A stretch of 64,000 nt of DNA from CAZDXB01 sp964509335 (GCA_964509335.1 CAZDXB010000004.1:94295-158294), one strand, 5' to 3'. Positions 36,324 through 45,854 are shown, numbered from the stretch's first letter. The notes: a model not told the origin generated them from the letters alone. Numbers and translations: made by a program.

Positions 36324-36962
36324 ATGAAAGAGAAAAATAAAAAAGCTATCGTTTGCGCAATAACGGGCGGCATTGGAGCAGGCAAAACCGCCGCGTCCAC
36401 CGCTTTGAGAGAATTAGGCTATCCTGTCGTCTCCTCCGACGAGAACGCTAAGCGGTTAATGACCGAAAACAAGGAAGTTAAAAGAGAAATCGTAGAAACA
36501 TTCGGCGAAGAGGCTTATAATTCAGACGGTTCAGTTAACGCCGAGTATCTTTCCGACAAAGTTTTTGGCGACTCGAAATCAAAGAGCGAAAACTTACAAA
36601 AGCTTAACTCTATCACTCATCCGCGAACGATAGAAAAGAATTTGAAGGAAATAGAGAAGCTAAAGAAAAGCGGAGAATCGCTCATTTTCGTTGAAAGCGC
36701 TTTAACTTTCGAGTCGGGTATAGCCGATAAATTTGATTACGTTATTGTCGTGGACGCTCCCAAAGACTTAGCAATAGAAAGGACGGCGAAAAGATTGGGC
36801 GTATCGAAAGAGGAAATTGAAAAAAGAGAACAACGGCAAATATCTAGAGCGGAAAAGAAAAGACGCGCAGATTTCGTTATTAAAAACGACGGCGATTTAA
36901 AAAAGCTGAAGCGCTCCGCGGCTAAAGTCGCCGAAAAAATAAAAAGACGGATGAACGCTTGA
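36324..36962 (+). CDS. coaE: Dephospho-CoA kinase CoaE
   Basis: The start at 36324 gives MKEKNKKAIVCAITGGIGAGKT with the P-loop GGIGAGKT at 15-22; the open frame extends upstream through AT-rich sequence that is not protein-like. The 212-residue product has the CoaE lid and substrate motifs VVSSDENAKRL, LNSITHP and VDAPKDLAIERTAKR. CoaE phosphorylates the ribose 3'-hydroxyl of dephospho-CoA, the last step of coenzyme A synthesis. It is divergent from the oxoamine synthase gene, a CoA-thioester user. Confidence 0.92.
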   Translation: MKEKNKKAIVCAITGGIGAGKTAASTALRELGYPVVSSDENAKRLMTENKEVKREIVETFGEEAYNSDGSVNAEYLSDKVFGDSKSKSENLQKLNSITHPRTIEKNLKEIEKLKKSGESLIFVESALTFESGIADKFDYVIVVDAPKDLAIERTAKRLGVSKEEIEKREQRQISRAEKKRRADFVIKNDGDLKKLKRSAAKVAEKIKRRMNA

Positions 36963-37011
36963 ATGTATAAGCTCTTCTAAAAATCGCGAACATATAAAGC
37001 GACGCGTAGTT

Positions 37012-37040
37012 TTTGTAAACAATATTTTTCGTTAACTTTG
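37012..37040 (+). promoter_or_regulatory. Candidate promoter of the transaldolase-like gene
   Basis: TTTG (37012-37015) and TAACTTTG (37033-37040) are separated by 17 nt, slightly short of the usual 19-20. The ATG is 42 nt further on. Confidence 0.4.
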
Positions 37041-37081
37041 CGCAAACGTTTGGATTATTATAAAATTTAAAGGGATAGAAT

Positions 37082-37756
37082 ATGGATTTATACGTTGACA
37101 CGGCGAATATCGGTCAGATAAAACACTCCGCCGAGTTAGGTTTCATTTCGGGAGTAACTACAAATCCTTCTCTTCTGGCTAAAGAAGACCCTTCCGTGGA
37201 CGTCAAGGAGCGAATATTGGAAATACACCGCTTAGTCGGCGGGCATTTATCCGTGGAGGTTGTCTCTACCAAAAAAGACGGAATGATAAAAGAAGCGGAA
37301 GAAATAGTTGAATGGTTCCCCGAAGCTACGATAAAAATTCCGATGATAGCCGAAGGATTAGCGGCGGTTAGCGAACTTTCGAAAAAAAATATTCCAACGA
37401 ACGTAACGCTGGTTTTTAACGCGACGCAAGCTATAGCCGCTCAAAACGCCGGAGCCAATTACGTTTCGGTTTTCTTAGGCAGGCTCGACGATATAAGCAA
37501 CAGCAGCATAGACGTTCTCGCCGACGTTTGCGAGATATGGGACGCGCAAGATTACGACGCTCAAATAATAGCGGCTTCCATCAGGCATCCTATGCACGTC
37601 CTCGAATCAGCCAAGCTGGGCGTCGATATCGCCACCATTCCGTATAAAGTTCTAATGCAAATGCTCAAGCATCCGCTGACCGACAACGGATTGGAGAAAT
37701 TCTTAAACGATTACGACAAAATGCAAACCGAGATACAGAAGAAAATGAATATATAA
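37082..37756 (+). CDS. Transaldolase / fructose-6-phosphate aldolase family protein
   Basis: The 224-residue protein is the short, single-domain form (TalB proteins have about 317 residues). It has DTANIGQIK near the N-terminus, TTNPSLLAK and the Schiff-base lysine in ATIKIPM (Lys85), followed by NVTLVFNATQA and SVFLGRLDD. Short members either transfer dihydroxyacetone units in the pentose phosphate pathway or act as fructose-6-phosphate aldolases. These two activities are hard to separate by sequence, so no symbol is given. AAAGGGA lies upstream of the ATG. Confidence 0.85.
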   Translation: MDLYVDTANIGQIKHSAELGFISGVTTNPSLLAKEDPSVDVKERILEIHRLVGGHLSVEVVSTKKDGMIKEAEEIVEWFPEATIKIPMIAEGLAAVSELSKKNIPTNVTLVFNATQAIAAQNAGANYVSVFLGRLDDISNSSIDVLADVCEIWDAQDYDAQIIAASIRHPMHVLESAKLGVDIATIPYKVLMQMLKHPLTDNGLEKFLNDYDKMQTEIQKKMNI

Positions 37757-37872
37757 TAAACGATTGTTTATATAATTGCTATGCGTTTATGTCGTTAACG
37801 TAATTTATCGGAAGCTACGAAAATGCATTGAATTAATAATTTATTTACGGTTAAAAATTTTAACAAAAAACG

Positions 37873-38886
37873 ATGTTAGATAAATTGCCGGTTGTTATTT
37901 GTAGTTCGGTTATCAGGTCCGCCAACGTTGGGCAAAGCCACGGCGGAATATATTTAGTGGATTTGGATAAGGAAAAAGCGGCTCAAGTCGTTAATTGGGA
38001 CAATCCCAACATTAGTTGGGCGGGCAGAGGAGCCGAAAGAGGACTGAGAGGAATCGCTTTTTACGACGGAATGACCATTACGGCTTCCTCCGACGAGATT
38101 TTCTTTTACGACCAAGAGTTCAATATTGTTAAGTCGTATAAAAACAAATATTTAAAGCACTGCCACGAAATTTCCGTCGGCGGAGACGTTTTGCTTCTAT
38201 CTTCCACGGGATTCGATTCAATTTTATTATTTGACTTAAAGAAAGAAAAGTTCACAAAAGGTTATTGCGTTAGGGTAAGAAACAAAGTTCTTAGGAAATT
38301 GGACAAAATACCCAACAAGCTCAATTTACCTTTCGGAGTAAAGTATGGAATCGACTTTTTCGAGTTCGACCCGAACTCCGACGGAGGTCCTTCGGAAATC
38401 GACACGCATCATATAAACGACGTATTTGAGCGGGACGGCGATATATATTTTTGCGGAACGGGTATGACGAGGCTTATGAAAATAACTAAAGACGGGAAGC
38501 TGGAAAAAACGACCCGCTTGCCCGGTGGCACGCACAACGTTCAATTTTATAATAACTATCTTTTATTCAACCGCACCGCGTCCGATAGCATATCTCTTCG
38601 CGATAAAAAAGGAAAAAAAATACAAGATTTTGAAATAGCTAAATATGAAAAATCGGAGACGATAAACGTAGATATACCCAAAGACCACGCCAGGCAAGGA
38701 TTCGGCAGAGGCTTGTGCAGTTACAAGGGCTATATAATCGGCGGCTCGTCTCCGGCTACCGTCTCGGTTTATAGAATGGACGAACGAAAACCTATTAAGC
38801 GCGTCAATATATCTAAAGACGTAAGAAACGCCGTGCACGGCTTGGAAGTTTACCCTTACGAAGTTGACGGCTCAATTTTCGGCTAA
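37873..38886 (+). CDS. Cytoplasmic beta-propeller-like protein of unknown function
   Basis: I do not recognise a characterised family. The 337-residue product has no signal peptide. It shows repeated beta-strand segments that look like propeller blades (GGIYLVDLDKEKAAQVV, LRGIAFYDGMTITASSDEIFFYD, VLLLSSTGFDSILLFDLK, HHINDVFERDGDIYFCGTGMTRLMKI). The invariant-looking HCHEI and THHINDV segments suggest a metal or ligand site near the propeller centre. It lies between a sugar-phosphate enzyme and bamD without tight coupling to either. Confidence 0.7.
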   Translation: MLDKLPVVICSSVIRSANVGQSHGGIYLVDLDKEKAAQVVNWDNPNISWAGRGAERGLRGIAFYDGMTITASSDEIFFYDQEFNIVKSYKNKYLKHCHEISVGGDVLLLSSTGFDSILLFDLKKEKFTKGYCVRVRNKVLRKLDKIPNKLNLPFGVKYGIDFFEFDPNSDGGPSEIDTHHINDVFERDGDIYFCGTGMTRLMKITKDGKLEKTTRLPGGTHNVQFYNNYLLFNRTASDSISLRDKKGKKIQDFEIAKYEKSETINVDIPKDHARQGFGRGLCSYKGYIIGGSSPATVSVYRMDERKPIKRVNISKDVRNAVHGLEVYPYEVDGSIFG

Positions 38887-38949
38887 TTACGAAAATTTGC
38901 GCTTGACTGTTCCGTCTTTATTTGCAATTTAATTATCATAATTTTATCT

Positions 38950-38957
38950 TATCTTTG
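38950..38957 (+). promoter_or_regulatory. Possible -7 element of the bamD cluster
   Basis: TATCTTTG matches TAnnTTTG and lies 50 nt upstream of the bamD-like ATG. The nearest TTTG (38921-38924) is 25 nt upstream, longer than normal. Confidence 0.3.
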
Positions 38958-39006
38958 TATCTTAAGATAATAAAGTAAAGGAATTTTTAAGAATAAGCGT
39001 TGGACG

Positions 39007-39756
39007 ATGAAATTTAGTTATATAATAGCGGTCGTTTCGTTAGGTCTTCTGCTAAGTTGCGCTTCGAACGAACAGACTGCGGAAAAGGGACCGAAAAAGA
39101 CTTTTGAAAAAGCTATGGAGCTTTTCGAGGACGAGGACTATCTGGAGGCGAAGAATCTTTTCGACGCTATAAAACTGCAATATCCGGCGAGCCAATACGC
39201 CGACGACGCCCAGTACTATTTAGGCGAGTGCAACTTCGAGCGCGAAAAATATATTTTGGGCTCGTTTAACTATAGTATGCTGCGTAAGGTATATCCGAAC
39301 AGCCCTTATTACAAAGACAGCTTTTACAAAACGGGTCTTTGCTACTATCATCTTTCCCCGCCGTTCGATAGAGACCAGAAGCATACTAAAAAAGGCATAA
39401 AAACGTTTTCGGAGTTTCAGTCGATTTATTCCGGGGATTCGTTAGCCAAAGAAGCAAACGGATATATTCAGGATTTAAGAAATAAATTGGGCAGAAGAGA
39501 ATACGAGATTGCGGAACTTTATATGAAGTTGCGAAGTCCGCATTCGGCGCTTATTTACTACGATTTCGTCATAGACGATTACTACGACACAAAGTATTAC
39601 GAGGACGCTGTCGCGGGCAAGGTTCGCGCATTGATTATTACGAAAAAATACGACAAAGCTCTGACGGCGATTGATTTATATAAAAGGCAGTTTGACGACG
39701 GAAAGTACATCGACGAAATCAAAAGCTTAAAAAGAACTATTCCGGAAAATTATTAA
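39007..39756 (+). CDS. bamD: Outer-membrane assembly lipoprotein BamD-like
   Basis: The 249-residue product has a lipoprotein signal with lipobox LLLSC (Cys18) and then TPR-like helical pairs typical of BamD/YfiO: FEKAMELFEDEDYLEAKNLFDAIKLQYPASQYADDAQYYLGECNFEREKYI. The segment HLSPPFDRDQKHTKKGIKTFSEFQSIYSGD corresponds to the BamD linker before the C-terminal repeats. BamD works with BamA at the periplasmic face of the outer membrane to fold beta-barrels. It is followed by a barrel gene and the T9SS plug gene. Confidence 0.88.
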   Translation: MKFSYIIAVVSLGLLLSCASNEQTAEKGPKKTFEKAMELFEDEDYLEAKNLFDAIKLQYPASQYADDAQYYLGECNFEREKYILGSFNYSMLRKVYPNSPYYKDSFYKTGLCYYHLSPPFDRDQKHTKKGIKTFSEFQSIYSGDSLAKEANGYIQDLRNKLGRREYEIAELYMKLRSPHSALIYYDFVIDDYYDTKYYEDAVAGKVRALIITKKYDKALTAIDLYKRQFDDGKYIDEIKSLKRTIPENY

Positions 39757-39795
39757 TTTGATTATATTATTTTCAACAATAAAAAAGTCGTAAAT

Positions 39796-40455
39796 ATGAA
39801 GAAGATAATTGCCGCTTTAGCAACGGTTCTTTTGTCGTTTTCCGCTCTTTACGCTCAAGAAACGCCTACGTTCGTTAACGTCGGTCCATACTTTGATTTT
39901 AAAGCCGGAATAAACGGCGGCAACGTTCAATCCGGAAGGAAAAACGGCGTCGGATTTTATCCGATTCCCGATTTTGGTTTCAGAGGATTTCTGCCGCTAA
40001 AATCGGATTACTCTTTGGGTTTAGCCTGCGATTTGGGATATTCGTCATACTCCTACGCACTTATCGACGTAAGCGACGACAAAAGATACGATTTCAATTA
40101 CGGCTATATAACGCTCAATCCATCGTTTTTTATTTCTTACGTCGGATTCGGATTCAATTTCGGCTACCCTCTTCACGCGGATTTCGGCGAATCGATTTCG
40201 ACCGATAAAATTAATATCTTGGCGGAATTTCAGCTGATGGGATACTATCCGATTATGTACGACGAAGAAGTCGAAATGAGCGTTTTCGCTAAGCTGGGAT
40301 ATACGCTGACGGGAGTATATAAAGACTACGGCGAAGACGACCCGTTGAAAGGCAAAGTCCCGGATTTGCCGCCCGACGAGACGACAAACGTTTTCAATCC
40401 CAGAGTTTTGAGTATATCGGTGGGATTAAGTTATTTATTTACGCTTCAATACTAA
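39796..40455 (+). CDS. Outer-membrane beta-barrel protein next to the T9SS plug gene
   Basis: The 219-residue protein begins with a signal peptide (MKKIIAALATVLLSFSALYAQ). The mature part alternates hydrophobic and polar residues with frequent glycine and tyrosine (YGYITLNPSFFISYVGFGFNFGYPLHADFGE) and ends SVGLSYLFTLQY, an aromatic barrel terminus. The family is not named with certainty; it resembles the general outer membrane beta-barrel domain. Its stop is only six nt before the start of the T9SS plug gene, so the two are almost certainly co-expressed and may interact. Confidence 0.78.
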   Translation: MKKIIAALATVLLSFSALYAQETPTFVNVGPYFDFKAGINGGNVQSGRKNGVGFYPIPDFGFRGFLPLKSDYSLGLACDLGYSSYSYALIDVSDDKRYDFNYGYITLNPSFFISYVGFGFNFGYPLHADFGESISTDKINILAEFQLMGYYPIMYDEEVEMSVFAKLGYTLTGVYKDYGEDDPLKGKVPDLPPDETTNVFNPRVLSISVGLSYLFTLQY

Positions 40456-40461
40456 TTTTTT

Positions 40462-41787
40462 ATGAGACACGCAATAGCTTTAATTTTAATACTATTATTA
40501 TTCGGTCCCGCTTCAAACGGCGACGATAACGATAAGCCAGAAATCCCGCCAAAAATCAGGATGATAAGAGCCTACGGCGGCGACGACGAGAAAACGCCGC
40601 CGATAATTATCAAAGACGCGCCGAATTATTCCATAAAGCCGCCAATGGGTTCTTCCCGAATAAGTTTCGAATTCGACGTTAAAGCGGAGGTTCCGCCGAG
40701 CCTTTACGCTCGCTTCTTCCATTGTTCGGTAGATTGGAACGAGAGCGAAAACGTGTTTCTCAACGACATCGTCCACTCCCGAACCAGCAATATCCGCTGG
40801 ACTTCCGGTCCGACTTCCGCCAGATTTTATAGTTACAGGGGCAAAATTACCGTTCCTAACTCGCAGGTGAAATTTAAATTTTCGGGCAACTGGAAGATGA
40901 AGCTTTACCGCTACGGCGCGGACAGCGTCCCAATCGCCGAAGTTAAATTTTTCGTGCTGCAGCCTAAAACAATTTGTCAAACTCGGCTGATAAGCGATTT
41001 TTACGACCCGAAACATAACTTTATCACGTCGTCGGCTTTTACAGTCGAAGCGCGAGTGAAAGCCGACCAGCGAATACTCGACAATCAATTGAACACGGTC
41101 GTATTATACAGAAACTTCCGATGGAGCGAGCCGTATTATATTTCGAACAGAAAGGATTACGGCGCCGAGGAAAAATACAGATACCGAAGCTCGACAACGG
41201 TCGCCGGGTTCGCTACCGCTTGGAAAATTTTCAGAATAGCGAATCTGCCGGCTGAAAACGAGTATAGAGTGTTGGACTTAAGCAATTTGGCGTCTTATCC
41301 CAACGTTAATAACGCGGTTAGAAAGCCTATGTCCGATATTAGGAGGCGCGGCAATTATTTGGAAAGAGACGACGACGGCGCAATGATAACAAATTTCATA
41401 TCCCATCACAACGACAATTACGTTAATTTCGAATTTCTATTAGACCCCGACAATTGGATTACCGAAAGGGAGGTTTACGTCGTAGGTTCTTTTAACAATT
41501 GGACGCCCACGCCCGAATGGCAAATGTATTACGACGAAGAAAAAGACTATTACAGATTACGGCAAATAGTGAAGCGAGCGAAGCATAATTATATGTACGC
41601 TACGGGAACATACGACAATATGGCTAACAGAGTGGAGCGAATAGCTTACGACGAATACGAAGGCAACACGACCATGACTTCGCACACTTACTTGACGTTC
41701 GTATATTACAGAAACTACGATTACGGCGGCTACGACGAGCTAATAGGACTAGGGGCGTCCTCGGTTTACGGGGAAATCAGGAGGTAG
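40462..41787 (+). CDS. Type IX secretion system plug-like protein (DUF5103)
   Basis: The 441-residue product has a signal peptide (MRHAIALILILLLFGPASNG). It has the features of DUF5103: PKIRMIRAYGGDDEKTPPIIIKD near the start, then LYARFFHCSVDWNESENVFLNDIVHS, an IRWTSGPTSARFYSYRGKITVPN strand pair and KFKFSGNWKMKLYRYG. In Flavobacterium the plug protein closes the periplasmic side of the SprA translocon when no cargo is bound. A middle motif (VYVVGSFNNWTPTPEWQMYYDEE) looks like a carbohydrate-binding type 48-like Ig domain. Together with T9SS-sorted genes it supports a working type IX system. Confidence 0.82.
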   Translation: MRHAIALILILLLFGPASNGDDNDKPEIPPKIRMIRAYGGDDEKTPPIIIKDAPNYSIKPPMGSSRISFEFDVKAEVPPSLYARFFHCSVDWNESENVFLNDIVHSRTSNIRWTSGPTSARFYSYRGKITVPNSQVKFKFSGNWKMKLYRYGADSVPIAEVKFFVLQPKTICQTRLISDFYDPKHNFITSSAFTVEARVKADQRILDNQLNTVVLYRNFRWSEPYYISNRKDYGAEEKYRYRSSTTVAGFATAWKIFRIANLPAENEYRVLDLSNLASYPNVNNAVRKPMSDIRRRGNYLERDDDGAMITNFISHHNDNYVNFEFLLDPDNWITEREVYVVGSFNNWTPTPEWQMYYDEEKDYYRLRQIVKRAKHNYMYATGTYDNMANRVERIAYDEYEGNTTMTSHTYLTFVYYRNYDYGGYDELIGLGASSVYGEIRR

Positions 41788-41981
41788 ATTGATTCTACCT
41801 TTATAAAAAGTTTATTATATCAAAAACGGCGCTCAATTAAAAATCATTTATGCTTTTTTGTTTTTATCTATCCATTTTATTATATTAGCTAATAGAGGAA
41901 GGTGTAACTAATAAAAGAGCGCTATATATCCCTTTAAGATATAGAGGAGAGTATATATTTTAAAACAAATTGGGAGATTGA
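41788..41981. other. Promoter-bearing spacer
   Basis: AT-rich spacer with one candidate promoter (TTTG at 41857-41860, 20 nt, TATATTAG at 41881-41888) and a GGGAG ribosome site before the next ATG. No gene or repeat was seen. Confidence 0.35.
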
Positions 41982-44024
41982 ATGAAAATCAAGTTGGAAT
42001 TAATAGTTTTAACGTTATTATCGTTGCCACTATCTTTGTTTTCTAGCGATTGGGTAAAAGTTGAAGTAGAGGGTTTAGAAAAATGTATAGTGGAGTCTGT
42101 ATGTTGCCCCGACAGCGGTAATTGTTTTGCGGTCGCTCAATATTCGACTTTTGTTAGGTTGTATAAATCAACCGACAAAGGATTGACTTGGAGCGTAGTA
42201 AATCAATCGGATCCTTTTAACGAAGAAGGCGATTCCCAATATTTAATAAACGCTACAAAAGGCGTTTCGCCGCACCCGGATTATTTTTATATGACATTTT
42301 GGGACGCCCCCTTTATGAAAAAAAGCTCCGACGGCGGCGAAACATTTAGGACAATACGTCTTGATTCCTTAACAGGCGAATATTCGAAGAAAGTTTACGA
42401 TATTGCTATGTATGATTCAAGCGTAGGATTTGCCGTTTCTGGAGATTGGTGTTTTACTACTCATACAAACTGGGAGGATTTTGAAAAACGTGAATTTAAA
42501 CTTCCCTCCGGAGGGTATTACTCTCCGATTTTTTTAGATAGCGTTACTGTGGTAATGACATATTATAGTAGTAAAGATGAATTCGACTTTTTGTTTGTTA
42601 AATATGATATTGAAAAAAATGAATGGGTTATTTTTGATGAATATACAAGTGATTCAGAATATAAACATACGATTCAAAGCATTTGTTTTGTTAACGATAC
42701 CTTAGGTTTCGCTTGCGGCCAGCAACTTACTGGCATTGCAGATACGGCTTACGACCTAATCTACCGAACAACCGACGGCGGACATAACTGGGAATTAGTT
42801 TTGAAGAGATTGGAAGACCCAGCATTTGGACTTCAGGATATAGCTTTCCACGACGAAAAGAACGGGGTGGCGGTCGGACAGTTTGGTAAAATATATCTTA
42901 CAAAAGACGGCGGGGATACTTGGATACTGAGCGAGATACCCGAGGGAATAAACGATGCTCTTTTTGCAGCTATGGTAGTAACGTGGGCTGGGCACTATCC
43001 TATAGCCGGTGGGTATCTTGCCGGCATCTTCCGCTACGAAGGCGATTTTTTTGACTTTGGCGACGACACGACGGGAAACGACACGCCCGTTATCGTAGCG
43101 GAGGATTACGCCTTTGCTCGCTGCGATATACACGCCGGCGACACGCTATCTAAAAAGATAAAGATACGAAATACTTCCAAAGAAAAGGACTTAGTAATAA
43201 CGGGCTACTCAGAGCTGACGGAAACGGCTTTTTGGAGCGACTTGCTCGCCGTAGATTCTTCAAATCCGATAATTATTAAGCCCGAAGGATATTACGATTA
43301 TACCGTATATTTCAGCCCGAAAGAAGTAAATTTCTATAAAGACAGCATAGTGTTTTACTCAAACGCTCAATATGCCGATAGCGTAGCGTATTTTAGGGGC
43401 GAAGGTTTTGCTCTGCCAATAATCCAAGCCGACGACTACGATTTCGGCGAATACGACATAAGTAACGAGGATAGTTTATCTATTAAGCTAAAGATACGCA
43501 ACACGTCGTCAGACGCGGACTTGGAAGTAACCGGTTATTCGGAGCTGACTGACTCGGCTTTCTCGACAGACTTGCCGTCGCTGGAGTCTCATATAATACT
43601 TATGAGACCTAATGAAGACTTTGAATATACGGTGTATTTCAGCCCAAAGGAAGAAAGAGACTACAGAGACAGCATAGTGTTTTATTCCAACGCGGAGGAT
43701 TCCGACCGGGTGGCGTATTTCACCGGCGAGGGCATAGATACGACTACGTCGGTAATAGAATTCGACGGCGGGACTTTGGAACTGGGGGTACATTATGACC
43801 AATCGCGATTGAGAGTGTTAGTGGATAAGGCGAACGGTTCCCAAATCGACATAAGATTATACAATCTAAACGGCGTAACGCTAAAGAGTAAAACCGAGGA
43901 ACTGAGCGATGGATTCAATACTTATTATCTGGATATTCACGACTTAAGTTCGGGAGTTTATATCTATAATATTGCTATAGACGGTTTTATAGTTGAAACG
44001 GGCAAGATGTCGATTGTTAGGTAG
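41982..44024 (+). CDS. T9SS-sorted secreted protein with YCF48/BNR-like repeats and two Ig-like modules
   Basis: The 680-residue product has a signal peptide (MKIKLELIVLTLLSLPLSLFSS). Residues about 25-360 contain YCF48/BNR-like propeller blades with Asp-box-like repeats such as KSTDKGLTWSVVN, KSSDGGETFRTI, RTTDGGHNWELV and LTKDGGDTWILS. Two choice-of-anchor/ASPM-type Ig modules follow at about 370-475 and 480-580, then a T9SS type A C-terminal domain ending GVYIYNIAIDGFIVETGKMSIVR. It is expected to be exported by the type IX system. The downstream gene is a paralogue with an identical 122-nt block inside the second Ig module. Binding partner unknown; glycan binding is a plausible guess. Confidence 0.88.
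   Translation: MKIKLELIVLTLLSLPLSLFSSDWVKVEVEGLEKCIVESVCCPDSGNCFAVAQYSTFVRLYKSTDKGLTWSVVNQSDPFNEEGDSQYLINATKGVSPHPDYFYMTFWDAPFMKKSSDGGETFRTIRLDSLTGEYSKKVYDIAMYDSSVGFAVSGDWCFTTHTNWEDFEKREFKLPSGGYYSPIFLDSVTVVMTYYSSKDEFDFLFVKYDIEKNEWVIFDEYTSDSEYKHTIQSICFVNDTLGFACGQQLTGIADTAYDLIYRTTDGGHNWELVLKRLEDPAFGLQDIAFHDEKNGVAVGQFGKIYLTKDGGDTWILSEIPEGINDALFAAMVVTWAGHYPIAGGYLAGIFRYEGDFFDFGDDTTGNDTPVIVAEDYAFARCDIHAGDTLSKKIKIRNTSKEKDLVITGYSELTETAFWSDLLAVDSSNPIIIKPEGYYDYTVYFSPKEVNFYKDSIVFYSNAQYADSVAYFRGEGFALPIIQADDYDFGEYDISNEDSLSIKLKIRNTSSDADLEVTGYSELTDSAFSTDLPSLESHIILMRPNEDFEYTVYFSPKEERDYRDSIVFYSNAEDSDRVAYFTGEGIDTTTSVIEFDGGTLELGVHYDQSRLRVLVDKANGSQIDIRLYNLNGVTLKSKTEELSDGFNTYYLDIHDLSSGVYIYNIAIDGFIVETGKMSIVR
43617..43738 (+). 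repeat. Copy 1 of an identical 122-nt block shared by the tandem T9SS genes
   Basis: This block within the second Ig module is identical, including third codon positions, to 45423-45544, while sequence on both sides has diverged. It marks recent gene conversion or duplication. Confidence 0.9.
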
Positions 44025-44040
44025 AGATGACGGACAATAT

Positions 44041-44066
44041 TAGGGGCGCTGCAATTCGCGCCCCTA
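44041..44066. repeat. Diverged copy of the GGGGCGC palindrome
   Basis: TAGGGGCGC and GCGCCCCTA form a 9-bp hairpin around an eight-nt loop. The outer arms match the 32-bp palindrome at 13638-13669, while the centre has changed. It lies between the two T9SS paralogues. Confidence 0.75.
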
Positions 44067-44108
44067 CTTATAAATTGAAGTGTTGATAGGCATCATTTAG
44101 GAGACGAT

Positions 44109-45830
44109 ATGAATAGTTATAAAGTTGTAGCGATAATTGCATTTTTATTAATTGGATACAATTTATACGGCGAATGGAAGCAAGTTCATTATGAACAATT
44201 TGAAGAATTCTCAACAATTAATTGTACTAATCCAAATAATTGTTTTGCTTCTTTGCATCACGGCGGTGGATTTGAAGGAGCCGGTTGGTCGTTGCTTAAA
44301 TCTACGGACCAAGGTAGGACTTGGACTTTGTTGTTTAAATCCAAAAATGTTTATGAGCAAGAAGAGCCTCAAATATTTTATGTTAATGAATGCGTATCGC
44401 CGCGCCCCGATTATTATTTTGTAGCATCGGACGACGGAGCGATTATACTTAAAAGCACGGACGGCGGCAAGACATTTCGAAAGTTAATATTAAATTCAAT
44501 ATGGGGGGGGTATATAGACAATTTTGCTATGTGGGATAGCTCATACGGCTTTGCCACAAGCAAAAACAATTACTACACGACAACGGACGGCTGGGAGACT
44601 TTTGAAACGCATCCCTTTCCTGTCGATAAATCAGGTTTTTATCAACCATTATTTATGGATTCTAATACGGTCGCTATGATGCGATACACGAGACCGCCTT
44701 TAGACACCCATAATCATATGACTTTTATGAAATACTATATGAAAGAAAACAAATGGGATACTTTGTTTTATTTTGGAGCGGAATATAAACAATGGTTGGA
44801 CGCCCCGAAACATATTTATTTTGTTAACGATAGTTTAGGTTTTAGTTGCGGAAGCGGAGTAAGTTCATCATCTCTACCTACAGGCCATTATTACGACATA
44901 ATCTACAAAACGACTGACGGCGGTGAAAACTGGGAACTTATTCACAAAGAGTTAAAATATCCTGAAAAAGGATTTTACAATAACATTGCTTTCGCCGACG
45001 AAAACAACGGTATAACCGTTGGATATTGGGGCAAAATCGCAATGACCAACGACGGCGGGGAGACTTGGGTTTACGAGCGCCCCGAAGCGATGGAGCATTG
45101 CCGCAAGATGCTCGTAACGTGGGCAGGGCATACGCCGTTAATAGGCACTTGGGACGCGGGCATATTCCGCTACGAAGGCGATTTCTTTAACTTCCCGGAG
45201 GACACAAGCGAAGAATATTCCCCCATTATCCAAGCCGACGATTACGACTTCGGCGAATACGACATAAGTAACGAGGACAGCTTATCTATAAAGCTAAAGA
45301 TACGAAACGCGTCTTCAGACGCGAACTTGGAAGTAACCGGTTATTCGGAGCTGACTGACTCGGCTTTCTCGACAGACCTGCCGTCTTTGGAGTCTCATTT
45401 CATACTAATAAAACCGCAAGACGACTTTGAATATACGGTGTATTTCAGCCCAAAGGAAGAAAGAGACTACAGAGACAGCATAGTGTTTTATTCCAACGCG
45501 GAGGATTCCGACCGGGTGGCGTATTTCACCGGCGAGGGCATAGACACGACGACTTCGGTAATCGAATTCGACGGCGGAACTTTGGAGCTGGGCGTTTATT
45601 ACAGTCAGTCGCTTTTAAGAGTTCTAGTCGATAAAACTAACGCTTCCAACATCTCGATTAATCTTTACGATATAAACGGCTTATTAATGCTGAATGAGTC
45701 AGGCAGTCTATGTTGCGGTTTGAATAAATTCGACATAGATTTAACGCGGCTAAAAAGCGGCGTTTATGTTTACGGAATAGAAATAGACGGCATTTCAGTT
45801 AAAACAGGGAAAATAAATATCGTGAGATAG
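44109..45830 (+). CDS. T9SS-sorted secreted protein, tandem paralogue of the preceding gene
   Basis: The 573-residue product repeats the plan of its neighbour: signal peptide (MNSYKVVAIIAFLLIGYNLYG), YCF48/BNR-like blades (KSTDQGRTWTLLF, KSTDGGKTFRKL, KTTDGGENWELI, MTNDGGETWVYE), one choice-of-anchor Ig module (about 377-475, one fewer than its neighbour) and a T9SS type A sorting domain (SGVYVYGIEIDGISVKTGKINIVR). TAGGAGA precedes the ATG. The propeller part is well diverged but the Ig module is nearly identical to that of the upstream gene, pointing to local recombination. Confidence 0.87.
   Translation: MNSYKVVAIIAFLLIGYNLYGEWKQVHYEQFEEFSTINCTNPNNCFASLHHGGGFEGAGWSLLKSTDQGRTWTLLFKSKNVYEQEEPQIFYVNECVSPRPDYYFVASDDGAIILKSTDGGKTFRKLILNSIWGGYIDNFAMWDSSYGFATSKNNYYTTTDGWETFETHPFPVDKSGFYQPLFMDSNTVAMMRYTRPPLDTHNHMTFMKYYMKENKWDTLFYFGAEYKQWLDAPKHIYFVNDSLGFSCGSGVSSSSLPTGHYYDIIYKTTDGGENWELIHKELKYPEKGFYNNIAFADENNGITVGYWGKIAMTNDGGETWVYERPEAMEHCRKMLVTWAGHTPLIGTWDAGIFRYEGDFFNFPEDTSEEYSPIIQADDYDFGEYDISNEDSLSIKLKIRNASSDANLEVTGYSELTDSAFSTDLPSLESHFILIKPQDDFEYTVYFSPKEERDYRDSIVFYSNAEDSDRVAYFTGEGIDTTTSVIEFDGGTLELGVYYSQSLLRVLVDKTNASNISINLYDINGLLMLNESGSLCCGLNKFDIDLTRLKSGVYVYGIEIDGISVKTGKINIVR
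45423..45544 (+). repeat. Copy 2 of the identical 122-nt block
   Basis: Exact partner of 43617-43738 in the same reading frame of the paralogue. Confidence 0.9.
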
Positions 45831-45854
45831 CGTAAGAAACGCCGTTAAGCAAAA

